Notes under the pieces: generated by a model
What the model was told of the DNA's origin: nothing
The model's input: only the letters and a program-made list of their open reading frames with translations
Database searches by the model: none
Part shown: piece by piece, positions 35,976 to 45,214 of the stretch
How positions within the stretch are numbered: position 1 is the first letter of the stretch
Layout: each line of letters begins with the position of its first letter
Source of the DNA: Streptomyces formicae
GTDB taxonomy: Bacteria > Actinomycetota > Actinomycetes > Streptomycetales > Streptomycetaceae
Direction of reading: 5' to 3'
Length of the DNA stretch: 64,000 nt
Assembly (NCBI RefSeq): GCF_022647665.1
Contig: NZ_CP071872.1
Coordinates: 2,728,001-2,792,000, forward strand
Program-made: the position numbers and the translations under genes

Positions 35976-37208
35976 ATGACCCGCACGGAGTACCCCTGGC
36001 TGCTTCCCTCGGCCATGGCCGATCCCCTGGACCAGGAGCTGCCCGGTGACCGGGGCCGGGTGCGACCCCGCAGGACCGTGCGCGACTGGGTCGTGGACAT
36101 CGTCGCGTTCCTGTTCGCCGCCGGCATCGGGCTGCTCGCGGTCCAGGCCGCCGAGCAGGCCCGCACCCCCGAGGCCGTCCTCCTCGCCGACCAGCTGATC
36201 GGCGCGGCGGCCTGCTGCGCGGTATGGCTGCGGCGGCGGTGGCCCGTCGCCCTGGCCGCCGTCCTCGCCGTGGTCTCGATGCTGGTCCCGATCGCGGGCG
36301 GGGCGCTGCTGGTCAGCCTGTTCAGCCTGGCCGTCCACCGGCCGTTCCGCCCCGTCGCCGCCCTGGGCGCGCTGGCGCTGGTCTGCGGTGTGGCCTCGCC
36401 CTATCTGCGCCCCGAGCCGGACCTCTCACCGCTCGCGTCGGCCGTCGCCGGGGTCGTCCTGGTGCTCCTCGCGACCGGCTGGGGCATGCTCGTACGCTCC
36501 CGCCGCCAGCTCGTCGTCGCTCTGCGGGAGCGCGCCCACCGCGCCGAGACCGAGGCCGGACTGCGGGCCCAGCAGGCGCAGCGGCTCGCCCGCGAGGCGA
36601 TCGCCCGGGAGATGCACGACGTGCTCGCCCACCGGCTGACCCTGCTCTCGGTCCACGCGGGGGCGCTCGAATTCCGCCCCGACGCGCCCCCGGCCGTGGT
36701 CGCCCGCGCCGCCGGGGTGATCCGCGACAGCGCGCACGAAGCGCTCCAGGACCTGCGCGAGATCATCGGCGTACTGCGCGCGCCTGGCGAGGACCGGGAC
36801 GAGGGGGAGCGGCCGCAGCCCACACTGGCGACGCTCGGGGCGCTGGTGGAGGAGGACCGGCGGGCCGGCATGCGGATCACCCTCGACAGCGCCGTCCCCG
36901 ACCCCGCCACCGTGCCGGCCGCCACCGGCCGCACCGTCTACCGCATCGTCCAGGAGGCCCTCACCAACGCTCGCAAGCACGCCCCGGGTGCCGAGGTCAC
37001 GGTGACGGTCGGCGGCGGCCCCGGCTCCGGGCTCACCGTCGAGGTGCGCAACCCGGCCCCCGCCGGGCCGGTGACCGACGTGCCCGGCTCCGGCCAGGGT
37101 CTGATCGGACTCACCGAACGCGCCACGCTCGCGGGCGGCAGCCTGGAGCACGGGAAGACGCCCGACGGAGGGTTCATGGTCCGGTCCTGGCTACCGTGGC
37201 CCTCATGA
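35976..37208 (+). CDS. sensor histidine kinase (NarL-partner type)
   Basis: This 410-residue membrane kinase starts at ATG 35976. It has an N-terminal set of four to six helices (residues ~30-170), a coiled linker and a HisKA_3 domain with the phospho-acceptor His in AREMHDVLAHRLTLLSVHAG. The ATPase domain has the N box ALTNARKHAPGAEV and the G box GQGLIGLTERATLAGG. It lacks an obvious extracellular sensor, so it may sense the membrane. The stop overlaps the regulator's ATG. Confidence 0.92.
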   Translation: MTRTEYPWLLPSAMADPLDQELPGDRGRVRPRRTVRDWVVDIVAFLFAAGIGLLAVQAAEQARTPEAVLLADQLIGAAACCAVWLRRRWPVALAAVLAVVSMLVPIAGGALLVSLFSLAVHRPFRPVAALGALALVCGVASPYLRPEPDLSPLASAVAGVVLVLLATGWGMLVRSRRQLVVALRERAHRAETEAGLRAQQAQRLAREAIAREMHDVLAHRLTLLSVHAGALEFRPDAPPAVVARAAGVIRDSAHEALQDLREIIGVLRAPGEDRDEGERPQPTLATLGALVEEDRRAGMRITLDSAVPDPATVPAATGRTVYRIVQEALTNARKHAPGAEVTVTVGGGPGSGLTVEVRNPAPAGPVTDVPGSGQGLIGLTERATLAGGSLEHGKTPDGGFMVRSWLPWPS

Positions 37209-37897
37209 CCGCCCTCACCGCCATCCGGCTGCTCATCGTCGACGACGACCCCCTCGTCCGCGCGGGACTCACCTTCATGCTCGGCGGCGCCGACGACATC
37301 GAGATCGTGGGGGAGGCCGCCGACGGCTCCGAGGCCGTCGAGCTCACCGGCCGGCTGCGGCCCGATGTGGTCCTGATGGACATCCGGATGCCCACGATGG
37401 ACGGGCTCACCGCCACCGAACTGCTCCGGGCCCGCGACTCCGACGCACCCGAGGTCGTCGTCCTCACCACCTTCCACGCCGACGAACAGGTGCTGCGGGC
37501 GCTGCGGGCCGGGGCCGCCGGCTTCGTCCTGAAGGACACCCCGCCCGCCGAGATCGTCGCCGCGGTGCGGCGCGTGGCCGCCGGGGACCCGGTGCTCTCC
37601 CCGGCGGTGACGCGCCAGTTGATGAGCCGGGTGGCGTCCGCCGCGTCACCCCCCGACGACCGCGCCGGACGGGCGCGCGCCCGCCTCGGCACGCTCGGCG
37701 AACGTGAACGGGAGGTCGCCGTCGCGGTCGGCCGCGGCCACTCCAACGCCGGGATCGCGGCGTCCCTCTACATGAGCCTGCCGACGGTGAAGACCCACGT
37801 CTCGCGCATCCTGGCCAAGCTCGGCCTCAACAACCGCGTCCAGATCGCACTGCTGGTCCACGACGCGGGCCTGCTGGACGAGGACGCGGCGCCGTAG
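37205..37897 (+). CDS. NarL/LuxR-family response regulator
   Basis: This 230-residue partner of the preceding kinase starts at ATG 37205 (ATGA overlap). The receiver domain shows LLIVDDDPLVRAGL, the phospho-acceptor Asp in VLMDIRMPTMDG and the Lys in FVLKDTPP. The LuxR HTH is at ~165-225 (LGEREREVAVAVGRGHSN ... SLPTVKTHVSRILAKLGL). Targets are unknown; the adjacent P450 or the kinase operon itself are candidates. Confidence 0.93.
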   Translation: MTALTAIRLLIVDDDPLVRAGLTFMLGGADDIEIVGEAADGSEAVELTGRLRPDVVLMDIRMPTMDGLTATELLRARDSDAPEVVVLTTFHADEQVLRALRAGAAGFVLKDTPPAEIVAAVRRVAAGDPVLSPAVTRQLMSRVASAASPPDDRAGRARARLGTLGEREREVAVAVGRGHSNAGIAASLYMSLPTVKTHVSRILAKLGLNNRVQIALLVHDAGLLDEDAAP

Positions 37898-37949
37898 CCC
37901 GCCCGCGGCGGGCTTACCGGCCCGTCCGCGGCGCCCGTAGGCTTGGCCG

Positions 37950-39128
37950 ATGGCCGTCATCGATCTGGGGGAGTACGGGGCCGGGTTCCTCGCGGACCCC
38001 TATCCGTACTACGCGAAGCTGCGCGAGGCCGGGCCCGTCCACGAGGTGGTGTCGCCGTACGGGGACCGCGTCTGGCTGATCGTCGGCCACGACGAGGCAC
38101 GGGCGGCGCTCGCCGACCCCCGGCTGTCCAAGTCGCCCGGGGTGCTGGGGCTGAAAATGCTCGACGAGGACGTCATCGGGCCGTATCTGCTGGTGGTCGA
38201 TCCGCCGGACCACACGCGACTGCGCAGGCTCGTCGCCCGGGAGTTCACCGCGCGGCGGGTCGAGGCGCTGCGACCGCGCGTGCAGCAGATCACCGACGAG
38301 CTGATCGACGCCATGCTCCCGGCCGGGCGCGCGGATCTGGTCGGGGCGCTCGCGTTCCCGTTGCCCATCATCGTGATCTGCGAGCTGCTCGGCGTGCCCG
38401 CCGCCGACCTGGACCGGTTCCGTGCGTGGTCCACCGAGATCGTCGCGCCGAGCAGCGCCCAGGCCGAGCGGGCGGCCGTGCACGAGCTCGCCGCATACCT
38501 CGACGAACTCATCGAGGACAAGCGCTGCACCCGCCCCGCCGGCGATCTGCTCTCCGCGCTGCTGCGCACCCGCGCTGAGGACGGCGACCGGCTCTCCGCG
38601 GCAGAACTGCGCGCCATGGCCTATCTCCTGCTCGTCGCCGGACATGAGACCACGGTCAATCTGATCTCCAACGGGGTACGGGCGCTGCTCGCCCATCCCG
38701 CCCAACTCGACGCGCTGCGCGCCGACTTCGGACTCCTCGGCGGCGCGATCGAGGAGATGCTGCGCTACGACGGCCCGGTCGAGAACGCCACCATGCGCTT
38801 CACGCGCGAAGAGGTCCGGTACGGGGACACGGTCGTCCCGGCCGGGGAGGCCGTCCTAGTCGGCCTCGCCGGAGGCGACCGCGATCCGGCCCGGTTCCCC
38901 GAGCCGGACCGCTTCGACATCCGCCGCGACGCACGGGGGCATCTGGCCTTCGGACACGGCCTCCACTACTGCCTGGGCGCTCCGCTGGCCCGCATCGAGG
39001 GCGCGACCGCGGTCCGGACGCTGCTGGAGCGCTGTCCCGGGCTCGCCCTCGACCCCGAAGGCGGGCCGCTGGACTGGCTGCCGGGACTGCTCATGCGCGG
39101 AGCGCGGCGGCTGCCCGTCGTCTGGTGA
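37950..39128 (+). CDS. cytochrome P450 (CYP107-like)
   Basis: This 392-residue soluble bacterial P450 starts at ATG 37950. It carries the oxygen-activation motif LLVAGHETTVNLI, ExxR in EEMLRYDGPVENA and the heme ligand loop FGHGLHYCLGAPLARIE. There is no ferredoxin gene beside it. Macrolide or fatty acid hydroxylation is typical of relatives, but the substrate is unknown. It ends 7 bp before the convergent dehydrogenase. Confidence 0.92.
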   Translation: MAVIDLGEYGAGFLADPYPYYAKLREAGPVHEVVSPYGDRVWLIVGHDEARAALADPRLSKSPGVLGLKMLDEDVIGPYLLVVDPPDHTRLRRLVAREFTARRVEALRPRVQQITDELIDAMLPAGRADLVGALAFPLPIIVICELLGVPAADLDRFRAWSTEIVAPSSAQAERAAVHELAAYLDELIEDKRCTRPAGDLLSALLRTRAEDGDRLSAAELRAMAYLLLVAGHETTVNLISNGVRALLAHPAQLDALRADFGLLGGAIEEMLRYDGPVENATMRFTREEVRYGDTVVPAGEAVLVGLAGGDRDPARFPEPDRFDIRRDARGHLAFGHGLHYCLGAPLARIEGATAVRTLLERCPGLALDPEGGPLDWLPGLLMRGARRLPVVW

Positions 39129-39135
39129 CCGCCCG

Positions 39136-40140
39136 TCAGAGCCCCGGGATCTCCTCGGTCCACACCGGCCGCCGCTCCCGGCGGGACAGTTCACACGCCT
39201 CGGCCACCCGCAGCGCCTCCAGGGCCTCGCGGCCGTCGCAGGGGTTGGGGAGCTCGCCGGCGGCGACCTGGATGAAGGCGTCGAGCTCGGCCTCGTACGC
39301 GGGGGCGAAGCGCTCCAGGAAGCCGGGCCAGGGCTTGTCGGCGGGCGGGGGGCCCTGGGGTTCGGTGGAGGTGATCGGCGTGCGGTCGTCGAGGCCGACC
39401 GCGACGGTGTCGAGCTCACCGGAGAGCTCCATGCGGACGTCGTAGCCCGCGCCGTTGCAGCGTGTGGCCGTGGCGGTGGCGAGGGTGCCGTCGTCGAGGG
39501 TCAGCAGGGCCGCCGCGGTGTCGACGTCGCCGGCGTCGCGGAAGATCGCGGGACCGGCGTCCGAGCCCGCGGCGTACACCTCGGTGATCTCGTGGCCCGT
39601 GATCCAGCGCAGGATGTCGAAGTCGTGGACCAGGCAGTCGCGGTAGAGGCCGCCGGAGAGCGGGAGGTACGCGGCGGGCGGCGGGGCCGGGTCCGCGGTG
39701 ACGGCCCGTACGGTGTGCAGCCGGCCGAGCCGTCCGGAGCGCACCAGCTCGCGTGCCGCGCCGTACCCCGCGTCGAAGCGGCGCATGAAGCCGAGCTGGA
39801 GGACGGTGCCGGCGTTCGCCACCTCGCGGAGCGCGCTCAGGGTGCCGGGCAGGTCGAGGGCGATCGGCTTCTCGCAGAAGGCGGGCAGCCCGGCGCGGGT
39901 GGCACGGGCGATCAGGTCGGCGTGGGCGGCGGTGGCCGAGGCGATGACGACGGCGTCGACGCCCCACGTGAAGACCTCGTTCACCGACGGGGCCGCGGTC
40001 GATCCCGTGCGGTCGGCGATCTCGCGCGCCCGAGCGGCGTCGGTGTCCGCGACCACGAGGGAGCCGACCTCGCGGTGGCGGCTGAGGACGCCCGCATGAA
40101 AGGCGCCGATACGTCCGGTTCCGATGAGTCCGATGCGCAT
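39136..40140 (-). CDS. Gfo/Idh/MocA oxidoreductase, inositol 2-dehydrogenase-like
   Basis: This 334-residue NAD-dependent dehydrogenase starts at ATG 40140. It shows IGLIGTGRIGAFHAGVLSRH, the EKP motif FCEKPIALDLPG and the active-site segment DCLVHDFDILRWITGHE. The length and the order GTGRIG...EKPIALD are those of myo-inositol dehydrogenases. It is divergent from a GntR gene with a TTGTC-N2-GACAA dyad between them and next to a ribose/inositol-type ABC system, which supports inositol use. Confidence 0.88.
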   Translation of the reverse strand: MRIGLIGTGRIGAFHAGVLSRHREVGSLVVADTDAARAREIADRTGSTAAPSVNEVFTWGVDAVVIASATAAHADLIARATRAGLPAFCEKPIALDLPGTLSALREVANAGTVLQLGFMRRFDAGYGAARELVRSGRLGRLHTVRAVTADPAPPPAAYLPLSGGLYRDCLVHDFDILRWITGHEITEVYAAGSDAGPAIFRDAGDVDTAAALLTLDDGTLATATATRCNGAGYDVRMELSGELDTVAVGLDDRTPITSTEPQGPPPADKPWPGFLERFAPAYEAELDAFIQVAAGELPNPCDGREALEALRVAEACELSRRERRPVWTEEIPGL

Positions 40141-40180
40141 GGCCCCAAGGTGGAGGGCGCGCCGCGACCCTGTCAAGCAT

Positions 40181-40192
40181 TTGTCCTGACAA
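40181..40192. promoter_or_regulatory. TTGTC-N2-GACAA dyad between dehydrogenase and GntR gene
   Basis: A perfect dyad TTGTCCTGACAA lies in the divergent promoter gap. The half TTTGTCC recurs, inverted, just before the ABC promoter (41093-41103), which suggests one GntR-controlled regulon. Confidence 0.55.
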
Positions 40193-40241
40193 TCGAACGA
40201 CACAACTTCCGGTCAACAAGCCCTGCGACTACGCTCGCAGC

Positions 40242-41027
40242 GTGCCCAAGCAGCCCAGAGACACGCCCAGAGACTCGACGGATGTCACCCTGTCGCTCCA
40301 GCTCGGCGTCGACCGCACCAGCCCGGTCCCGCTGTACTTCCAGCTCTCCCAGCAGCTGGAGGCGGCGATCGAGCACGGCACGCTCACGCCCGGCAGCCTG
40401 CTCGGCAACGAGATCGACCTCGCGGGCCGGCTCGGGCTCTCCCGCCCCACCGTGCGCCAGGCCATCCAGTCGCTCGTGGACAAAGGGCTCCTGGTGCGCC
40501 GCCGCGGTGTCGGCACCCAGGTCGTGCACAGCCAGGTCAAGCGGCCGCTGGCGCTGAGCAGTCTCTACGACGATCTGGAGGCGGCCGGCCAGCGCCCGGC
40601 CACCCGGGTGCTGACGAACGCCGTCGAGCCCGCGACCGCCGAGGTCGCCGCCGCGCTCGGCGTGGCGGAGGGCAGCGACGTCCACCTGATCGAGCGGCTG
40701 CGGTACGCGCACGGCGAGCCGATGGCCCAGCTGCGAAACCATCTGCCCGCCGGGCTGCTGCCCCTCGACGACGAGCGGCTGGAATCCACCGGGCTCTACC
40801 GGATGATGCGGGCCGCGGGGATCACTCTGCACAGCGCCCGCCAGTCGGTCGGCGCCCGTGCGGCCACCGCCGACGAGGCCGTACTGCTCGGCGAGGAGGA
40901 CGGTGCGCCGCTGCTCACGATGGAGCGCACCACCTTCGACGACACCGGGCGGGCCGTCGAGTTCGGCTCGCACGTCTACCGCGCCTCGCGGTACGCCTTC
41001 GAGTTCCAGCTCCTCGTGCGGTCGTAG
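40242..41027 (+). CDS. GntR-family (HutC type) regulator
   Basis: This 261-residue protein starts at GTG 40242. The N-terminal winged HTH is at residues ~28-95 (YFQLSQQLEAAIEHGTLTPG; AGRLGLSRPTVRQAIQSLVD). A UTRA effector domain follows (YDDLEAAGQRPATRV ... VHLIERLRYAHGEPMAQ ... EFGSHVYRASRYAFEFQL). It is placed to control the divergent dehydrogenase and the ABC operon. The inducer is probably the imported sugar or a phosphate of it. Confidence 0.9.
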   Translation: MPKQPRDTPRDSTDVTLSLQLGVDRTSPVPLYFQLSQQLEAAIEHGTLTPGSLLGNEIDLAGRLGLSRPTVRQAIQSLVDKGLLVRRRGVGTQVVHSQVKRPLALSSLYDDLEAAGQRPATRVLTNAVEPATAEVAAALGVAEGSDVHLIERLRYAHGEPMAQLRNHLPAGLLPLDDERLESTGLYRMMRAAGITLHSARQSVGARAATADEAVLLGEEDGAPLLTMERTTFDDTGRAVEFGSHVYRASRYAFEFQLLVRS

Positions 41028-41056
41028 GGCAGGCGGTCGTAGGGCAAGCGACCGTC

Positions 41057-41084
41057 GGCGCCTCGGCGCCTCGGCGCCTCGGCG
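41057..41084. repeat. 8-base tandem repeat GGCGCCTC x3.5
   Basis: Three and a half exact copies lie directly upstream of the ABC operon promoter. They could act as a phase-variable or spacing element. Confidence 0.6.
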
Positions 41085-41105
41085 TAAGAATGTTCGGACA
41101 AAGTA

Positions 41106-41134
41106 TTGACGGGCTCGCGCCGCCATCGTAGAAA
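41106..41134 (+). promoter_or_regulatory. promoter of the sugar ABC operon
   Basis: TTGACG (41106-41111), a 17-base spacer and TAGAAA (41129-41134) are close to the consensus for the main sigma factor. An inverted TTTGTCC half-site overlaps its upstream side. Confidence 0.7.
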
Positions 41135-41179
41135 CTCACCCAGCCGCAATCGGGCGGCCGGGAGAGAAGGCGGACCCCC

Positions 41180-42193
41180 ATGCGCACACCTCGCACGGCA
41201 CGCACACCCCGCACGGCAGCAGTCCTGCTCGCCGCACTCGCACTCGGCGTCGCCGGATGCAGCGGCTCCGGCGGCAAGGACTCCGAGGCGAAGCCCTCGG
41301 GCGGGGGAGGCGGCGGAAAGGCCGCCACGACCGAGCGGCTGAAGATCGCCATGGTGACCCACTCCGGCGAGGGCGACACCTTCTGGGACATCGTCCGCCG
41401 CGGCGCCGAGGCCGCCGCGGCCAAGGACAACGTCGAGTTCCTGTACGCCGCCGACAAGGAGGGCAAGGAGCAGGCGCAGCTCGTCCAGACCTACATCGAC
41501 CAGGACGTGGACGGCATCGTCGTCACGCTCGCCAAGCCCGAGGCGGTCAAGGACGTCGTCAAGAAGGCGGTCGCGGCCGGCATCCCCGTCGTCACGATCA
41601 ATTCCGGCGGCCAGTTCTCGCAGGAGGTCGGCGCGCTCAGCCATATCGGCCAGGACGAGTCCGTCGCGGGTGAGGCCGTGGGCGAGGAGCTCAACAAGCG
41701 CGGCAGGAAGAAGGCGGTCTGCGTCATCCACGAGCAGGGCAACGTCTCGCTCGAGGACCGCTGCGCCGGAGTGAAGAAGACCTTCGATGGCACCGTCGAG
41801 AACCTCAACGTCGACGGCACCAACATGCCCGCCGCCACCTCCTCCATCGAGGCGAAGCTCCAGAGCGGCAAGGACATCGACACCGTCGTCACGCTCGGCG
41901 CACCCTTCGCCGCCGCCTCCGTACAGGCGAAGGACGGCGCCGGCTCCGGCGCCGAGATCGACACCTTCGACCTCAACGCCGAGGTCGTCAAGCGGCTCAA
42001 GGCCAAGGAGATCGGCTTCGCCGTCGACCAGCAGCCCTACCTCCAGGGCTATCTCGCCGTCGACGGACTCTGGCTCAACAAGACCAACCTCAACGTCATC
42101 GGCGGCGGCAAGCCCGTGCTCACCGGACCGGCCCTGGTGACCGAGAAGGACGTGCCCGCGCTGGAGAAGCTCACGGCCGACGGCACCCGGTGA
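41180..42193 (+). CDS. sugar ABC transporter solute-binding lipoprotein 1
   Basis: This 337-residue protein starts at ATG 41180. The lipoprotein signal ends with the lipobox GVAGC (Cys near residue 27), followed by a Gly/Ser-rich linker. The periplasmic binding protein type 1 core ([20 protein letters not shown] ... DGIVVTLAKPEAVKDVV ... [14 protein letters not shown]) is of the ribose/inositol (RbsB) family. It supplies the permease and ATPase downstream. The stop overlaps the upstream frame of the second, related binding protein. Confidence 0.9.
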   Translation: MRTPRTARTPRTAAVLLAALALGVAGCSGSGGKDSEAKPSGGGGGGKAATTERLKIAMVTHSGEGDTFWDIVRRGAEAAAAKDNVEFLYAADKEGKEQAQLVQTYIDQDVDGIVVTLAKPEAVKDVVKKAVAAGIPVVTINSGGQFSQEVGALSHIGQDESVAGEAVGEELNKRGRKKAVCVIHEQGNVSLEDRCAGVKKTFDGTVENLNVDGTNMPAATSSIEAKLQSGKDIDTVVTLGAPFAAASVQAKDGAGSGAEIDTFDLNAEVVKRLKAKEIGFAVDQQPYLQGYLAVDGLWLNKTNLNVIGGGKPVLTGPALVTEKDVPALEKLTADGTR

Positions 42194-42276
42194 CGTACCC
42201 GGTGGTCCATGCGGCAGGAGTGCTCAGGGATACTTACCGCGGAGTACAACAAGCGGAGCAAGAGGGGCACGGCGTC

Positions 42277-43290
42277 GTGGCAAGGGTTCGGACAGGGGTA
42301 CGCGCGGTCGGAGCGCTGCTGGCGGCGGTGCTCGGAGCGTCCCTGGCGGGATGCAGCGCGACCGGCGGCAAGCGGGCCGAGGACGCACGCAAGGCGGCCG
42401 AGGCCGAGGGCCGGGCCGCGGTCACCACCCCGCGCTGGACGTTCGCGATGGTCACCCACTCGGGCGACGGCGACACCTTCTGGGACATCGTCCAGAACGG
42501 TGCGAAGCAGGCCGCCGTGAAGGACAACATCAACTTCCTCTACGCGCACAGCGACGAAGGACAGCAGCAGGCGCAGCTCGTCGACTCCTACATCGACAAG
42601 AAGGTCGACGGGCTGATCGTCACCCTCGCCAAGCCCGACGCGATGAAGGACGCCGTCGCCAAGGCCACCAGGGCCGGTATCCCGGTGATCACCGTGAACT
42701 CGGGCTCCGAGGAGTCCAAGAGCTTCGGCGCGCTCACCCACATCGGCCAGGACGAGGCCATCGCCGGCGAGGCCGTCGGCGACGAGCTCGACAAGCGCGG
42801 CCGCAAGAAGGCCCTGTGCGTCCTGCACGAGCAGGGCAACGTCGGCCATGAGCAGCGCTGCGCCGGGGCGGAGAAGACCTTCGACGGAAAGCTGCAGAAC
42901 CTGTACGTCGACGGCACCAACATGCCCGACGTCCAGGCGTCCATCGAGGCCAAGCTCCAGTCCGACCCGTCCATCGACGCCGTCGTCACGCTCGGCGCGC
43001 CCTTCGCCGACGCCGCGGTGCAGGCCAAGCGGACCGCGCAGAGCAAGGCCGAGATCGACACCTTCGACCTGAACGCCAAGGTCGCCACCGCGCTCAAGGC
43101 CGGTGACCTCGGCTTCGCGGTCGACCAGCAGCCCTACCTCCAGGGCTACGAGGCCGTCGACCTGCTGTGGCTGTACCGCTACAACGCCGATGTGCTCGGC
43201 GGCGGCCGGCCGGTCCTCACCGGACCGCAGATCATCACCGGCGAGGACGCCGCCGAACTGCAGGACTACACGGAGCGGGGGACCCGATGA
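42277..43290 (+). CDS. sugar ABC transporter solute-binding lipoprotein 2 (paralogue)
   Basis: This 337-residue protein starts at GTG 42277, just after AGAGGGG. The frame is open back to 42190, but only from 42277 does the signal peptide with lipobox SLAGC make sense. The core matches the gene before it along its length ([57 protein letters not shown]), so the two arose by tandem duplication. Both probably use one permease, perhaps for different sugars. Its stop overlaps the permease ATG. Confidence 0.88.
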   Translation: MARVRTGVRAVGALLAAVLGASLAGCSATGGKRAEDARKAAEAEGRAAVTTPRWTFAMVTHSGDGDTFWDIVQNGAKQAAVKDNINFLYAHSDEGQQQAQLVDSYIDKKVDGLIVTLAKPDAMKDAVAKATRAGIPVITVNSGSEESKSFGALTHIGQDEAIAGEAVGDELDKRGRKKALCVLHEQGNVGHEQRCAGAEKTFDGKLQNLYVDGTNMPDVQASIEAKLQSDPSIDAVVTLGAPFADAAVQAKRTAQSKAEIDTFDLNAKVATALKAGDLGFAVDQQPYLQGYEAVDLLWLYRYNADVLGGGRPVLTGPQIITGEDAAELQDYTERGTR

Positions 43291-44354
43291 CCGCGACCGC
43301 ACCGGCCGAGCACCACCGGCCCGACAAGTCCGCGGCCGCCGACGAGCGGCTGCTGCACACCTCCCCGTGGAAGAAGCTGCTCGGCCGGCCCGAGCTGGGC
43401 TCGGTCGTCGGTGCCGCGGCGGTGTTCGTCTTCTTCTCGCTCGTCGCCGACAGCTTCCTGAAGGCGTCGAGCCTCGGCACCGTCCTGTACGCGGCCTCCA
43501 CCATCGGCATCATGGCCGTCCCCGTCGCCCTGCTGATGATCGGCGGCGAGTTCGACCTCTCCGCCGGTGTGCTGGTGACCAGCTCCGCGCTGATCTCCTC
43601 GATGGTCAGCTACCAGATGACGGCGAACGTCTGGGTCGGCATCCTGGTGTCCCTGCTGGTCACGCTCGCCGTCGGGGTCTTCAACGGCTGGATGCTGACC
43701 CGCACCAGGCTGCCGAGCTTCATCATCACGCTCGGCACCTTCCTGATGCTCACCGGGCTCAATCTGGGCTTCACCAAGCTGATCAGTGGCACGGTGTCGA
43801 CCAAGACCATCGCCGACATGGAGGGCTTCTCCTCCGCCAAGGCCCTGTTCGCCTCGCAGCTCGGCATCGGCGACATCGACCTCAAGGTCACCATCCTCTG
43901 GTGGGCCGCGCTCGTCGCCCTGGCCACCTGGATCCTGCTGCGCACCCGGTTCGGCAACTGGATCTTCGCCGTCGGCGGCGGCGCCGACGCGGCCCGCGCC
44001 GTCGGTGTCCCGGTGGCCAGGACCAAGATCGGCCTCTATATGGGCGTGGCGTTCTGCGCCTGGGTCTCCGGGCAGCACCTGCTCTTCTCGTTCGACGTCG
44101 TCCAGTCCGGCGAGGGCGTCGGCAACGAGCTGATCTACATCATCGCGGCCGTGATCGGCGGCTGCCTGATCACCGGCGGCTACGGCTCGGCGATCGGCTC
44201 CGCGGTCGGTGCCTTCATCTTCGGCATGACCAGCAAGGGCATCGTGTACGCGGAGTGGAACCCGGACTGGTTCAAGTTCTTCCTGGGAGCCATGCTCCTC
44301 CTGGCCACCCTGCTGAACGCATGGGTCCGCAAGCGTGCGGAGGCGAGCAAGTGA
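43287..44354 (+). CDS. sugar ABC transporter permease (RbsC/FrcC family)
   Basis: This 355-residue membrane protein starts at ATG 43287 (ATGA overlap). It has about ten helices. The BPD_transp_2 core is shown by [20 protein letters not shown] and [20 protein letters not shown]. It forms the channel for the sugar delivered by the two binding proteins. The stop overlaps the ATPase GTG. Confidence 0.93.
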   Translation: MTATAPAEHHRPDKSAAADERLLHTSPWKKLLGRPELGSVVGAAAVFVFFSLVADSFLKASSLGTVLYAASTIGIMAVPVALLMIGGEFDLSAGVLVTSSALISSMVSYQMTANVWVGILVSLLVTLAVGVFNGWMLTRTRLPSFIITLGTFLMLTGLNLGFTKLISGTVSTKTIADMEGFSSAKALFASQLGIGDIDLKVTILWWAALVALATWILLRTRFGNWIFAVGGGADAARAVGVPVARTKIGLYMGVAFCAWVSGQHLLFSFDVVQSGEGVGNELIYIIAAVIGGCLITGGYGSAIGSAVGAFIFGMTSKGIVYAEWNPDWFKFFLGAMLLLATLLNAWVRKRAEASK

Positions 44355-45214
44355 CAGACGACCGGGTGACCGACCGCACCGCCCTCGTGGAGCTCGACGA
44401 CGTCAGCAAGTACTACGGCAACATCCGCGCCCTCGAAGGCGTCTCCCTCGAGGTGCACGCGGGCGAGATCAGCTGTGTGCTGGGCGACAACGGCGCCGGC
44501 AAGTCCACCCTCATCAAGATCATCGCGGGGCTGCACCAGCACGACGCAGGAGCGTTCTCGATCGAGGGCGAGGAGGTCAGGCTCGCCTCCCCGCGCGAGG
44601 CGCTGGACCGCGGCATCGCCACCGTCTACCAGGACCTCGCCGTCGTCCCGCTCATGCCGGTCTGGCGGAACTTCTTCCTCGGCTCCGAGCCGACCAGGGG
44701 CAGCGGCCCCTCCAAGCGGCTCGACGTCCGGCTCATGCGCGAGACGACCCGCCGTGAGCTGCTCCGCATGGGCATCGACCTGCGCGACGTCGACCAGCCC
44801 ATCGGCACCCTCTCCGGCGGCGAGCGGCAGTGCGTGGCCATCGCCCGGGCGGTCTACTTCGGCGCCAAGGTGCTGGTCCTGGACGAGCCCACGGCGGCGC
44901 TCGGCGTGAAGCAGTCCGGCGTCGTCCTGAAGTACGTGGCCGCCGCACGTGACGCGGGTCTCGGCGTCGTACTGATCACACACAACCCCCATCACGCCTA
45001 TCTCGTCGGGGACCGCTTCGTGCTGCTGAAGCGCGGCGGCATGGTGGGCAGCCACAGCAAGCAGGAGATCACCCTGGACGAGCTCACCCGTCAGATGGCC
45101 GGCGGCAGCGAGCTCGACGACCTGCGCCACGAACTGGAGCGGGCGCCGGTCCCCGGGCACTTGGGCGGCAAGGACACCCAGGGCAAGGACACCCAGGGCG
45201 GGGACACCCCCTAG
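44351..45214 (+). CDS. sugar ABC transporter ATP-binding protein, single domain
   Basis: This 287-residue ATPase starts at GTG 44351 (GTGA overlap). It shows Walker [11 protein letters not shown], the Q loop, signature [15 protein letters not shown], Walker [12 protein letters not shown] and the H loop LITHN. Unlike RbsA it has one nucleotide-binding domain, as in FrcA, so it works as a homodimer. The C-terminus carries a short repeat ([15 protein letters not shown]). The last 4 bases overlap the stop of the convergent membrane gene. Confidence 0.93.
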   Translation: MTDDRVTDRTALVELDDVSKYYGNIRALEGVSLEVHAGEISCVLGDNGAGKSTLIKIIAGLHQHDAGAFSIEGEEVRLASPREALDRGIATVYQDLAVVPLMPVWRNFFLGSEPTRGSGPSKRLDVRLMRETTRRELLRMGIDLRDVDQPIGTLSGGERQCVAIARAVYFGAKVLVLDEPTAALGVKQSGVVLKYVAAARDAGLGVVLITHNPHHAYLVGDRFVLLKRGGMVGSHSKQEITLDELTRQMAGGSELDDLRHELERAPVPGHLGGKDTQGKDTQGGDTP

